A stretch of DNA of 9,282 nucleotides from an uncultured Eubacteriales bacterium (lineage in GTDB: Bacteria; Bacillota_A; Clostridia; Christensenellales; Aristaeellaceae), in the NCBI GenBank assembly GCA_944333375.1, contig CALVKX010000067.1:1-9282 (forward strand), in the 5' to 3' direction. Both the position numbers and the translations under genes were made by a program. Below are positions 1-6,774 of the stretch, one piece after another; the first letter of the stretch is position 1; each line of letters opens with the position of its first letter. Below the pieces are notes generated by a model, which worked only from the letters and a program-made list of their open reading frames with translations, searched no databases and was not told the origin of the DNA.

Positions 1-1
1 C

Positions 2-1249
2 TTTGGCCGGGTATACGCCGACATCGGGGACGAGCAGAGCATCGAGCAGTCGCTGAGCACCTTTTCTTCGCACATGACCAACATCGTCGAGATCGTCTCC
101 TGCGTCCGCGACAACGACCTGGTGCTCTTTGACGAGCTGGGCGCGGGCACCGATCCCACCGAGGGCGCGGCCCTGGCCCAGAGCATCCTCTCCAGCCTGC
201 TTGAGCGCAAGGTGCGCACCATGGCCACCACCCATTACAGCGAGCTCAAGGCCTTTGCCCTGAGCACGCCGGGGGTGGAGAACGCCAGCGTGGAGTTCGA
301 CGTGGAGTCGCTCAGGCCCACCTACCGCCTCTCCATCGGGATTCCCGGCAAGAGCAACGCCTTTGACATCTCCCGCAAGCTCGGCCTGCCCGAGCGGCTC
401 ATCGACGGGGCCAGGGCGCTGCTTTCCAAGGAGGACATCCGCTTTGAGGACGTGATCGCCAACGCCGAGTATCACCGCCAGATTGCCGAGCGCGAGCGGG
501 AAATCGCCGAGGAAACCCGGCGTGAGACGGTGAAATTGCGCGACGAGGCCGAGCGCCTGCGCCGCGAAATCGAGCAGAGCCGCGACAAGAGCCTCAAAAA
601 GGCCAAGGACGAGGCGCGCCGCGTGATGGAAAACGCCCGGCGCGAGGCCGACGGCATCATCCGCGAGCTCAAGGCCATGAAAAAGCAGGCGCAGACGCCC
701 GAGCACGAGGTCCAGCGCCTCAAAAAGCGCATGGAGGACGGCATTGACGCCCTCAGCGAGGGCCTGAGCGAAAAGAGCGAGGCCAACTTCACCCCGCCCA
801 AGAGCGTGCGTCCGGGCGACAGTGTGGAGATCGTGCACCTGGGCACGAAGGGCACGGTCCTCTCCCCCGCCGACCGAAACGGCGAGGTGCAGATTCAGGC
901 GGGCATCATTAAGATGAAGGCGCATCTGAGCCAGCTCAAGCTCGTGGAGCCGGACAAGCCCAGGCAGAGCCGGGTGATGAACCGGGTGTCCGCGGTCAGG
1001 CCCGCCGTGCCCATGGAGGTGGACGTGCGCGGCATGTCGCTGGACGAAGCCATTGCCGCCGTGGACATCTACCTCGCCGATGCGACGCTGGCCGGGCTCA
1101 ACGAGGTCAGCATCATCCACGGCAAGGGCACGGGCGTACTGCGCGCAGGCATCCAGCGCCACCTGCGCACGCATATGAACGTAAAGAAGTACCGCGACGG
1201 CATGTATGGCGAGGGCGAGCAGGGCGTGACCGTCGTGAGCCTGAAATAA
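2..1249 (+). CDS. mutS2: Endonuclease MutS2 (C-terminal half, 5' end outside window)
   Basis: The reading frame is open from the left edge, so the first in-frame ATG (position 74) is internal; 415 residues are visible of a protein usually near 780-790. MutS2 is a MutS-family ATPase acting on branched DNA, and in Bacillus subtilis it also rescues collided ribosomes. Numbering from the edge, the order is: the end of the MutS ATPase domain, with ADIGDEQSIEQSLSTFSSH at residues 6-24, Walker B LVLFDE at 40-45 and ATTHYSEL at 75-82; a charged helical segment (about 155-250) matching the usual MutS2 coiled coil; a KOW-like stretch (VRPGDSVEIVHLGTKGTVL); and a C-terminal Smr domain (about 340-415) with DVRG and IHGKGTGVLR, the latter being its signature. 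Walker A and the N-terminal core lie outside the window. The gene ends 21 nt before the response regulator with no terminator between them, suggesting co-transcription. Confidence 0.97.
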   Translation, partial: FGRVYADIGDEQSIEQSLSTFSSHMTNIVEIVSCVRDNDLVLFDELGAGTDPTEGAALAQSILSSLLERKVRTMATTHYSELKAFALSTPGVENASVEFDVESLRPTYRLSIGIPGKSNAFDISRKLGLPERLIDGARALLSKEDIRFEDVIANAEYHRQIAEREREIAEETRRETVKLRDEAERLRREIEQSRDKSLKKAKDEARRVMENARREADGIIRELKAMKKQAQTPEHEVQRLKKRMEDGIDALSEGLSEKSEANFTPPKSVRPGDSVEIVHLGTKGTVLSPADRNGEVQIQAGIIKMKAHLSQLKLVEPDKPRQSRVMNRVSAVRPAVPMEVDVRGMSLDEAIAAVDIYLADATLAGLNEVSIIHGKGTGVLRAGIQRHLRTHMNVKKYRDGMYGEGEQGVTVVSLK

Positions 1250-1270
1250 CACGCAGAGGAGTGATTTCCC

Positions 1271-1984
1271 ATGTCTGAAAAGCAGCGGATTTTGCTGGTG
1301 GACGACGATCCCAACATCAGCCATCTGGTCAGGCTGTATCTGGAGAAGGAAGGCTTTGACGTGACGGAGGCCGCCCGCGGCGACGAGGCGCTGGAGGCGT
1401 TCCGGCGCGAGACGCCGGCCCTGGTGCTTCTGGATGTGATGCTGCCCGGCATGGACGGCCTTCAGGTGCTCAAGGAGATCCGAAAGACCAGCAAGGTTCC
1501 CGTCATCATGCTCACCGCCCGGGACGAGACGTTCGACAAGGTGCTTGGGCTGGAGCTGGGCGCGGACGATTATGTGACCAAGCCCTTTGAGACCAAGGAG
1601 CTGGTGGCGCGCGTAAAGGCCGTATTGCGCCGCGCGCCCGCCGAAAACCCCGCCGCCCCGGCCGGGGACGCGGACGACACCCTGCGCTTCCCGGGGCTGA
1701 CGGTGAGCCTGGCCCGCTACGAGGTGACGTACGAGGGCCGCGAGCTGGAGATGCCCCCCAAGGAGCTGGAGGTGCTGTTCTATCTGGCGTCGCACCCCAA
1801 CATGGTCTTTACCCGCGAGCAGCTTCTCGAACGCGTCTGGGGCTTTGACTTCTTCGGCGACAGCCGCACCGTGGACGTGCACATCAAGCGCCTGAGGGAA
1901 AAGCTGCCAGACTGCGAAAAATACGGCTGGGAGATCCACACCGTATGGCGCGTGGGCTACAAATTTGAGTACAAGGCCAACTGA
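1271..1984 (+). CDS. OmpR/PhoB-family response regulator
   Basis: This is a DNA-binding response regulator of 237 residues, the usual length. The receiver domain (about residues 5-120) has the acidic pocket D11-D13, the phosphoacceptor D55 in LVLLDVMLPGMDG, the switch threonine T82 (MLTARDE) and the conserved K104 in the DDYVTKPF motif. An Ala/Pro-rich linker (about 121-137) leads to a winged-helix Trans_reg_C domain (about 138-235) with SRTVDVHIKRLREKL in the recognition helix and a closing WRVGYKFE. The ATG is preceded by GAGGAG at 1256-1261 with a 9-nt spacer, which fixes the start. It sits 24 nt upstream of a sensor kinase, its evident partner. The overall look is that of PhoP/ResD/WalR-type regulators, but the target genes and signal cannot be read from the sequence, so no gene symbol is given. 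Confidence 0.95.
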   Translation: MSEKQRILLVDDDPNISHLVRLYLEKEGFDVTEAARGDEALEAFRRETPALVLLDVMLPGMDGLQVLKEIRKTSKVPVIMLTARDETFDKVLGLELGADDYVTKPFETKELVARVKAVLRRAPAENPAAPAGDADDTLRFPGLTVSLARYEVTYEGRELEMPPKELEVLFYLASHPNMVFTREQLLERVWGFDFFGDSRTVDVHIKRLREKLPDCEKYGWEIHTVWRVGYKFEYKAN

Positions 1985-2008
1985 CGGTTTCCCGGAGAGG
2001 ATGACCCC

Positions 2009-3487
2009 ATGTTTCAAACCATGTTTGACCGGCTGCTGGCGCTGTTCATGTGCGTCATCGTGCTGGTCGTGCTCATCAGCGGCGCGTTTTCCATGTTCTC
2101 CATCCGCTCGGCCATGGTGGACAGCCGCATGGAGGGCCTTTTGATGCAGGCCCGCGAGATCGCCTTTCTGGCCAGCCGGATAGACGAAAACACCATTGCC
2201 GACTACCTCAACATCCAGTCCTCCACCATGGCCTATCTGCAATGGAAGGCGCGGGCCGTCTACGAGGACTACGGCGCCTATATCCTCATCGTGGACCGCA
2301 ACGGCCGGGTGATGGACAACATGCAGTCCGCCATCGAGGGCAGCGTGGACGCGTTGCAGACGCTGGACGCTGAGGACATGTCCGCCGCGCTTCGCGAGGT
2401 GCTCAGCGGCCGGGAGGTGCAGACGCAGATCACCCACGATTCCCAGGGGCCCGTCTTTACCGTGGCTGTGCCCTGGGTTCAGGATGACACGGTGCTGGGC
2501 GCGGTGTTCATCCATACCAGCTCGCAGATCATCGAGGCGGAATACCACGGGCTCCTGTTTCAGATCGGCATCGGCTTTGCCTTCGCCGCGCTGGCGGCCA
2601 TCATCGGCACGGCCTTTTATGCCCGCGGGATCGTGCGGCCGCTGACCGTCATCACCGGCGCGGCCGAGGAAATGAGCCGCGGCAGGCTCAGCGCCCGGGC
2701 GCAGGTGACGGGCGTCAACGAGGTACGCCAGCTCGCCGGGGCCTTCAACGTCATGGCCGAGAAGCTCGAGCAGGTGGAGGAAAGCCGCCGCGAGTTCGTC
2801 GCCAACGTCAGCCACGAGCTGCGCTCGCCCGTGACCAGCATCCACGGCTTTGTCGAGGGCATGCTCGACGGCACCATTCCCCAGGACGAATACCCGCGTT
2901 ACCTCAAGATCGTCTTTGACGAAACGAACCGCATGAAGCGGCTGATCGCAGACCTTCTGCAGCTCAGCCGCATGGACAAGGGCGTGGACAAGCTCAACCT
3001 CAGCGATTTTGACATAAACGAGCTCATCCGCCGCGTGCTCATCGGACGGATGAACGACATTGAGGAAAAATCGCTCAACGTGCAGATCGATTTTTTCACC
3101 GAGCCCTGCATGGTGCACGCCGACAGCGACCGCATTTCCCAGGTGGTGCACAACATCATCGACAATGCGCTCAAGTTCATCTTTGAGAAAGGGAGCTTGA
3201 CAATCCGCACTTCCTTGTTGCATGATAATATGGTAGCCATCGTGATCCAAAATGACGGCGAGCCCATCTCGCCGGAGGACCGCGAGCACCTGTTTGAACG
3301 TTTTTACAAGGCGGACAAGGCCCATACCTCCGGAAAGGGGACGGGCCTCGGGCTGAGCATCTGCAAACAGATCATGGAACTGCACCGTCAGACCATCGAG
3401 GTGCTGCCGCTGGAGAGCGGCGCGGGCTTTCGCTTCACGCTTCAGCTCGCGCGCCGCCAGGAGCCCCCAAAGCTCGAATCGCGCTGA
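2009..3487 (+). CDS. Membrane sensor histidine kinase (HAMP-HisKA-HATPase)
   Basis: This 492-residue kinase should autophosphorylate and pass phosphate to D55 of the regulator upstream. TM1 spans about residues 9-31. An extracytoplasmic sensor region (about 32-180) includes a stretch (AYILIVDRNGRVM ... GAVFIHTSSQII) resembling a single Cache/PAS-like fold. TM2 is about 182-206 and HAMP about 207-258. The dimerization domain carries the H-box FVANVSHELRSP with H269. The ATPase domain has the N-box HNIIDNALKF (N382, N386), a G1 box IQNDGEPI (415-420), an F-box LFERFYKADK and a G2 box GKGTGLGLS (442-450). G1 reads N-D-G-x-P where the textbook form is D-x-G-x-G; N-x-G-x-P variants occur in Firmicutes kinases, so I do not read it as loss of activity. 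GGAGAGG at 1994-2000 precedes the ATG by 8 nt. Codons around 3190-3240 are AT-richer than their surroundings. Confidence 0.95.
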   Translation: MFQTMFDRLLALFMCVIVLVVLISGAFSMFSIRSAMVDSRMEGLLMQAREIAFLASRIDENTIADYLNIQSSTMAYLQWKARAVYEDYGAYILIVDRNGRVMDNMQSAIEGSVDALQTLDAEDMSAALREVLSGREVQTQITHDSQGPVFTVAVPWVQDDTVLGAVFIHTSSQIIEAEYHGLLFQIGIGFAFAALAAIIGTAFYARGIVRPLTVITGAAEEMSRGRLSARAQVTGVNEVRQLAGAFNVMAEKLEQVEESRREFVANVSHELRSPVTSIHGFVEGMLDGTIPQDEYPRYLKIVFDETNRMKRLIADLLQLSRMDKGVDKLNLSDFDINELIRRVLIGRMNDIEEKSLNVQIDFFTEPCMVHADSDRISQVVHNIIDNALKFIFEKGSLTIRTSLLHDNMVAIVIQNDGEPISPEDREHLFERFYKADKAHTSGKGTGLGLSICKQIMELHRQTIEVLPLESGAGFRFTLQLARRQEPPKLESR

Positions 3488-3516
3488 GCCCCGAAAGTCA
3501 CAAAGGAGGACCGTGG

Positions 3517-4023
3517 ATGGAACGTCACATCTTTTTGGTGGGCATGCCCGGCAGCGGAAAAAGTGCTCTGGGCCGCCGGGTGGCCCAGAAGCTGCAGATC
3601 CCCTACCTGGATACGGATGTTTATCTGGCTGAAACCACCGGCATGAACACCGCGCAGCTCTACACCACCTTTGGCGAGCAGGCGTTCCGCGACGGCGAGA
3701 CGCGCCTTCTGCAGCAGCTTGCCAGCGCCACGCCGGGCATCATCTCCACCGGCGGCGGCGTCTCCCTGCGCGAGGAAAACCGGCGGCTGATGCGAAACCA
3801 CGGCCTGGTTGTGCTCATCGACCGTCCCATCGACGACATCATGCTCGATATCCGCGCCGAGAAGCGGCCGTTTCTGGCCCAAAAGGGCAGGGAGGAGATC
3901 GAGCGCATCTACAACGAGCGCATGCCCATCTACAAAAGCGTCGCCGACGTGGTGATGGACAACGGGAACGGCTTCCACAACGGGCTGGCGTCGCTGGAGG
4001 AGATCGTGCGGCGGTATGCCTGA
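3517..4023 (+). CDS. aroK: Shikimate kinase
   Basis: The enzyme phosphorylates shikimate at the 3-hydroxyl with ATP, a late step on the way to chorismate and the aromatic amino acids; it is cytosolic. The 168 residues match the usual family size. Visible motifs are the P-loop GMPGSGKS (9-16), the DTD of the shikimate site (D32, D34), FRDGE (R58, E61), the GGG loop (79-81), R117 in the lid (KRPFL) and R135 in NERMPIY, the distal arginine typical of this family. AGGAGG at 3504-3509, 7 nt before the ATG, supports this start. It lies 29 nt after the histidine kinase and is followed by a strong terminator, so it appears to be the last gene of the mutS2-regulator-kinase group. The aroK symbol rests on family identity; aroL-type isozymes share these motifs. 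Confidence 0.93.
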   Translation: MERHIFLVGMPGSGKSALGRRVAQKLQIPYLDTDVYLAETTGMNTAQLYTTFGEQAFRDGETRLLQQLASATPGIISTGGGVSLREENRRLMRNHGLVVLIDRPIDDIMLDIRAEKRPFLAQKGREEIERIYNERMPIYKSVADVVMDNGNGFHNGLASLEEIVRRYA

Positions 4024-4039
4024 GCGGTCATGAGCCTCA

Positions 4040-4074
4040 AAAGAGCCGATGCCTCCGATCGGCTCTTTGTTTTC
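4040..4074 (+). terminator. Intrinsic terminator after shikimate kinase
   Basis: The arms AAAGAGCCGAT (4040-4050) and ATCGGCTCTTT (4058-4068) pair perfectly over 11 bp around a 7-nt loop, followed by a T-rich run (gtttt, 4069-4074). It begins 17 nt after the aroK stop codon and should end the mutS2-to-aroK transcript. Confidence 0.92.
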
Positions 4075-4081
4075 CGCTTTG

Positions 4082-4090
4082 AGGAAGGGA
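4082..4090 (+). promoter_or_regulatory. Ribosome binding site supporting a TTG start
   Basis: AGGAAGGGA lies 4 nt upstream of the TTG at 4095 (6 nt counted from its AGGAAGG core). An in-frame TGA at 4080-4082 closes the frame just upstream, so the only start candidates in front of the first hydrophobic segment are the TTG codons at 4095 and 4101. The spacing suits either; 4095 is chosen as the first. Confidence 0.7.
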
Positions 4091-4094
4091 CGGA

Positions 4095-5273
4095 TTGTTT
4101 TTGACTGCGCTTTTGGTCCTCATCTACATCGCCTTTGTCAGCCTTGGCTTGCCTGATTCGCTTCTCGGCTCGGTCTGGCCCGCCATGCACGCCGACCTGG
4201 GTGTTGGCGTGCCGATGGCCGGGGTGCTCAGCGCCGTGGTCTGCGCGGGCACAGTGGTAAGCGGCCTGGTGAGCGCGCGGCTCATCGCGCGCTTTGGTAC
4301 GGCGCGCGTCACCGCTGCAAGCGTGCTGATGACGGCCGCCGCCATGCTGGGGATGGCGCTGAGCCACTCGTTTGTGCTGACGCTGGCGCTGTGCGTTCCC
4401 CTGGGATTGGGCGGCGGGGCCGTGGACGCGGCCCTCAACAACTTTGTGGCGCTGCACTATCGCGCCCGGCACATGAACTGGCTGCACTGCTTCTGGGGGC
4501 TTGGCGCGACGGCGGGGCCGGCCGTGATCAGCGCGTTCCTGCGCTATACAGGCCAGTGGCGCGGCGGTTATCTGGGCATGGCCGTGGCGCAATGCCTGTT
4601 GTCAGCCGTTTTGTTCCTCTCCCTACCATTGTGGCGCAGGGCTGGAGAAACGCCCGGTGCCGCCGATGAACGGCGCGCCCCTCTGCGCCTGGGACAGGTG
4701 CTGCGCCTGCCTCTGGCTCCGGCGGTTCTGGTTTCCCTCCTGTCCTATTGCGGCGCAGAAGCCGTAATGAACCTCTGGTGCGCCAGCTATCTGACCGGCG
4801 CGCGCGGCATCAGCGCGGATGTAGCCGCCTCGTGGGTATCGCTGTTCTTCCTGGGAATCACCGCGGGCCGCATGCTCTCAGGCTTTCTCACCGCCTGTCT
4901 GCGCCCTCCTCAGCTCATCCGCGCGGGTGTGCTGTGTTCCGCCGCAGGAACGGCGCTGTTGCTCCTCTCCCCCCTTGACACGCTCCTTCCCGTGGCCTGC
5001 GTGCTGGTGGGGCTCGGCTTTGCGCCCGTCTATCCCTCCATGCTCCATCAGACGCCCGTGATCTTCGGCAGCGAGGCCAGCCAAAGCGTGATGGGAATCC
5101 AGATGGCGTTTGCCTATGTGGGCAGCACGCTCATGCCGCCGTTGACCGGGCTGCTGAGTCATCTGATGGGTATGGGCGTCATGCCGGTATTTCTGATGCT
5201 GCTAATCGTTCTGCTCTTCATCCTCAGCGAGATGGTAAGTCAAAAAGCAGGCAAAAGGGAGCCCCGGCAATAG
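4095..5273 (+). CDS. MFS transporter, FucP-like type
   Basis: This is an integral membrane protein of 392 residues, consistent with a 12-helix Major Facilitator Superfamily carrier. Hydrophobic segments run throughout, with a central hydrophilic loop at about 180-200 (RRAGETPGAADERRAPLRLG) separating two halves. Helix 1 ends in SLGLPDSLLGSVWPAM, and a later segment reads NWLHCFWGLGATAGP (128-142); both resemble the FucP/COG0738 branch. The loop 2-3 motif A is degenerate (SARLIARFGTARV, 60-72). The substrate cannot be told from sequence; sugar or drug export are both possible. The start is TTG, because an in-frame stop sits just upstream and a purine-rich RBS is in place. No convincing promoter is visible in the 71 nt between aroK and this gene, so it may depend on readthrough of the aroK terminator or on a weak promoter. 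The stop codon lies inside the downstream terminator hairpin. Confidence 0.88.
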   Translation: MFLTALLVLIYIAFVSLGLPDSLLGSVWPAMHADLGVGVPMAGVLSAVVCAGTVVSGLVSARLIARFGTARVTAASVLMTAAAMLGMALSHSFVLTLALCVPLGLGGGAVDAALNNFVALHYRARHMNWLHCFWGLGATAGPAVISAFLRYTGQWRGGYLGMAVAQCLLSAVLFLSLPLWRRAGETPGAADERRAPLRLGQVLRLPLAPAVLVSLLSYCGAEAVMNLWCASYLTGARGISADVAASWVSLFFLGITAGRMLSGFLTACLRPPQLIRAGVLCSAAGTALLLLSPLDTLLPVACVLVGLGFAPVYPSMLHQTPVIFGSEASQSVMGIQMAFAYVGSTLMPPLTGLLSHLMGMGVMPVFLMLLIVLLFILSEMVSQKAGKREPRQ

Positions 5274-5285
5274 GGGCTCCCTTTT
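5253..5285. terminator. Bidirectional terminator shared by converging genes
   Basis: AAAAGGGAGCCCC (5253-5265) pairs perfectly over 13 bp with GGGGCTCCCTTTT (5273-5285), with a 7-nt loop. The plus strand continues into a T run (5282-5286). Read on the minus strand, the A-rich left arm becomes a TTTT tail, so the hairpin should terminate transcription from both sides. The MFS stop TAG (5271-5273) spans the loop and first stem base. The VTC stop codon (5285-5287) touches the other arm. Confidence 0.93.
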
Positions 5286-5989
5286 TACTCAAAGTTTTCA
5301 AACCGCCTGCACAGCACATATTTGGAAATGGCGCTGTTTTGGGCGCTCTTGACGTGCGCGCACAGAAGGTCGCGGATATAGGGCGGCATGACGCGGTTGA
5401 ACTTGATCTCCAGGATGATCTCGCCGTTGTCAAAGGGCGAGATGGTGGGCACATAGGGATTGAACAGGTCGATGGAACCAAGGCCCGTGTGGAGCTGCTT
5501 GTCGAAGGTGATGCGGACCTCCTCGGCGGGGTGGATGTATGCCTCGCGCACATAGTCCACGATGACCACGGGATGCAGGCCGTTGAGCGCCATCTCGCGG
5601 TAGACGTCCCGCAGGAGGCCGCTGCGCGTGCGCTCCAGGCCCGTGGGATCGGCCGCGATGAGCTGCTCGGCCAAAAGCCGCGGGATGGCGATGGAGCGCT
5701 TGGAGATGAGCTGACCGACCTTGGTTTTGCACTCCATGCGGATGAGGCGGTCGGAGAAGTTGTAGATGCGGATGCGGAACTTGTCGCGGTTCTTTACGCC
5801 GTTGATCTTGTCGAGCAGGGCGTCGTTGAAGCGCGTGTCAAAATAGAGCGAGCGGATATGATACTCGTTGTTTTCATCGCCGTTTGCGTCACGCCAGAGG
5901 ACCTTGTCCAAAACGCGGCTGAGGACCTGGTACTCCAGAGGGGTGATGAAAAACTTGAGCTCATGCCGTAGGGGCACGGAAATCGCCAT
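5285..5989 (-). CDS. VTC-domain polyphosphate polymerase
   Basis: A 234-residue soluble protein made almost entirely of one VTC domain, the catalytic domain of yeast Vtc4, which makes inorganic polyphosphate from ATP in a basic tunnel. Expected tunnel features are visible: RHELKF (R8, E10, K12), SLYFDT (47-52), KFRIRIY with R72 and R74, ECKTK with E86, K88 and K90, SKR (96-98), VDYVREAY (R148), RITFDK (R159, K164), EIKFN (E194, K196) and a late SKY (K223). Matching these to numbered yeast residues is from memory and approximate. There is no SPX domain, signal peptide or membrane segment, unlike eukaryotic VTC subunits, so the domain should be cytosolic and perhaps docked to the membrane by the DUF4956 partner. 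The ATG follows the DUF4956 stop by 14 nt, with AAAGGAG over that stop, indicating translational linkage. Confidence 0.9.
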   Translation of the reverse strand: MAISVPLRHELKFFITPLEYQVLSRVLDKVLWRDANGDENNEYHIRSLYFDTRFNDALLDKINGVKNRDKFRIRIYNFSDRLIRMECKTKVGQLISKRSIAIPRLLAEQLIAADPTGLERTRSGLLRDVYREMALNGLHPVVIVDYVREAYIHPAEEVRITFDKQLHTGLGSIDLFNPYVPTISPFDNGEIILEIKFNRVMPPYIRDLLCAHVKSAQNSAISKYVLCRRFENFE

Positions 5990-5998
5990 GGCGTATTA

Positions 5999-6005
5999 CT
6001 CCTTT
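5999..6005 (-). promoter_or_regulatory. Ribosome binding site of VTC gene, overlapping upstream stop
   Basis: On the minus strand TAAAGGAG combines the DUF4956 stop codon with a Shine-Dalgarno core (AGGAG at 5999-6003), 9 nt before the VTC ATG. Ribosomes ending on the first gene are therefore placed to start on the second. Confidence 0.8.
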
Positions 6006-6702
6006 ACGCGCCGACCTCGCTCTGGCAGGCGACCAGCGTGGCGTCGTGGACGCCCTCGATGTCCAGCATGCGGGTGACTACCTCGGTGCGCTCGCTGATG
6101 CGCACCTCGTAGGTCATCTCCGCGCCCGCGCGGGTGAGGGTCTTGGAGCGCAGCTTGCTGCTCTTGACGCTGCGGTTGAGCTCGCTCTGGATGGCGGCCT
6201 CGCAGAACTCGTCGTAGTGCACCACCAGCAGGTAGGCGTTGGGCGTGGTGAGCTTGGCAAAGGAGAGCACGAACATGAGCACCGAGATGCACAGCACCAC
6301 GATGACGGCGATGAGGTGCAGCCCCGCGCCCAGCAGAATTCCCATCGTCAGCGCCCAGAACATGTAGGCCGTGTCCAGCGGGTCCTTGACGGCGGTACGG
6401 AAACGCACGATGCTCAGCGCGCCGACCATGCCCATGGAGAGCGCGATATCGTTTTTGATGCACATGACCACAGGAGTGGTGATGAGGGTGAGCATGATGA
6501 GCGTCAGCGTAAAGGACGGGCTGTAGAGCACGCCGCGGTAGGTCTTGCGGTAGACCACGGCGATGATGATGCCGATCAGAAAGCCCAGCCCCAGCGCGAT
6601 AAACAGGTCGCCTGGCACGATGGATTTGAACTGCGCGGCCAGGCCCGTGGCTTCAACAAGGGAGCTTGCGCTGGTAGCGATGGACAGGGCGGTGGATGTC
6701 AT
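6004..6702 (-). CDS. DUF4956 integral membrane protein
   Basis: This 232-residue membrane protein of unassigned function has about four hydrophobic segments: roughly 32-51 (LFIALGLGFLIGIIIAVVY), 64-82, 112-128 and 129-149. A conserved cytosolic-looking motif, GALSIVRFRTAVKDP (94-108), lies between the second and third. The C-terminal 80 residues are soluble, start with YLLVVHYDE and end with a small alpha/beta pattern (MTYEVRISER ... GVHDATLVACQ) suggesting an ACT-like or ferredoxin-like fold. The layout recalls MgtC/SapB proteins (small membrane domain plus ACT-like tail), but this is a pattern judgement. A perfect AGGAGGT at 6712-6718, 9 nt before the ATG, fixes the start. It sits between the CotH and VTC genes on the same strand, and I recall DUF4956 and VTC genes being frequent neighbours, which suggests a shared role in polyphosphate synthesis or transport. 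Confidence 0.9.
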   Translation of the reverse strand: MTSTALSIATSASSLVEATGLAAQFKSIVPGDLFIALGLGFLIGIIIAVVYRKTYRGVLYSPSFTLTLIMLTLITTPVVMCIKNDIALSMGMVGALSIVRFRTAVKDPLDTAYMFWALTMGILLGAGLHLIAVIVVLCISVLMFVLSFAKLTTPNAYLLVVHYDEFCEAAIQSELNRSVKSSKLRSKTLTRAGAEMTYEVRISERTEVVTRMLDIEGVHDATLVACQSEVGA

Positions 6703-6711
6703 GGGTGGGTA

Positions 6712-6718
6712 ACCTCCT
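6712..6718 (-). promoter_or_regulatory. Consensus ribosome binding site of DUF4956 gene
   Basis: AGGAGGT on the minus strand, inside GAAGGAGGTTA, lies 9 nt before the ATG at 6700-6702. It is the strongest Shine-Dalgarno match in the window, along with that of aroK. Confidence 0.9.
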
Positions 6719-6735
6719 TCGTGGCTTGAGCCTAT

Positions 6736-6764
6736 AGAATACCTGACGGCAGGGGCTTTGTCAA
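6736..6764 (-). promoter_or_regulatory. Sigma-A-type promoter for DUF4956-VTC
   Basis: On the minus strand a perfect -35 box TTGACA (6759-6764) is followed after exactly 17 nt by TATTCT (6736-6741), matching four of six bases of the -10 consensus. It lies between the CotH stop codon and the DUF4956 RBS, with the -10 box 33 nt upstream of the ATG. No terminator is seen between the CotH gene and this promoter, so the pair may be transcribed both from here and by readthrough from the CotH gene. Confidence 0.75.
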
Positions 6765-6774
6765 CCGGCGGGGA

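Noticed and set aside
2890..3270. Loss of kinase activity from the unusual G1 box (NDGEPI)
   Set aside because: The N-x-G-x-P-I form is a known variation among Firmicutes kinases, and the H-, N-, F- and G2-boxes are intact.
3442..4592. Minus-strand open frames opposite shikimate kinase and the start of the MFS gene
   Set aside because: They run across the aroK terminator and antisense to two genes with clear motifs; composition is typical of shadow frames.
5339..6729. Two plus-strand open frames (5339-5971 and 6046-6729) opposite the VTC and DUF4956 genes
   Set aside because: Their translations are rich in D, G, A, H and V without recognisable domains and are fully covered by supported minus-strand genes.
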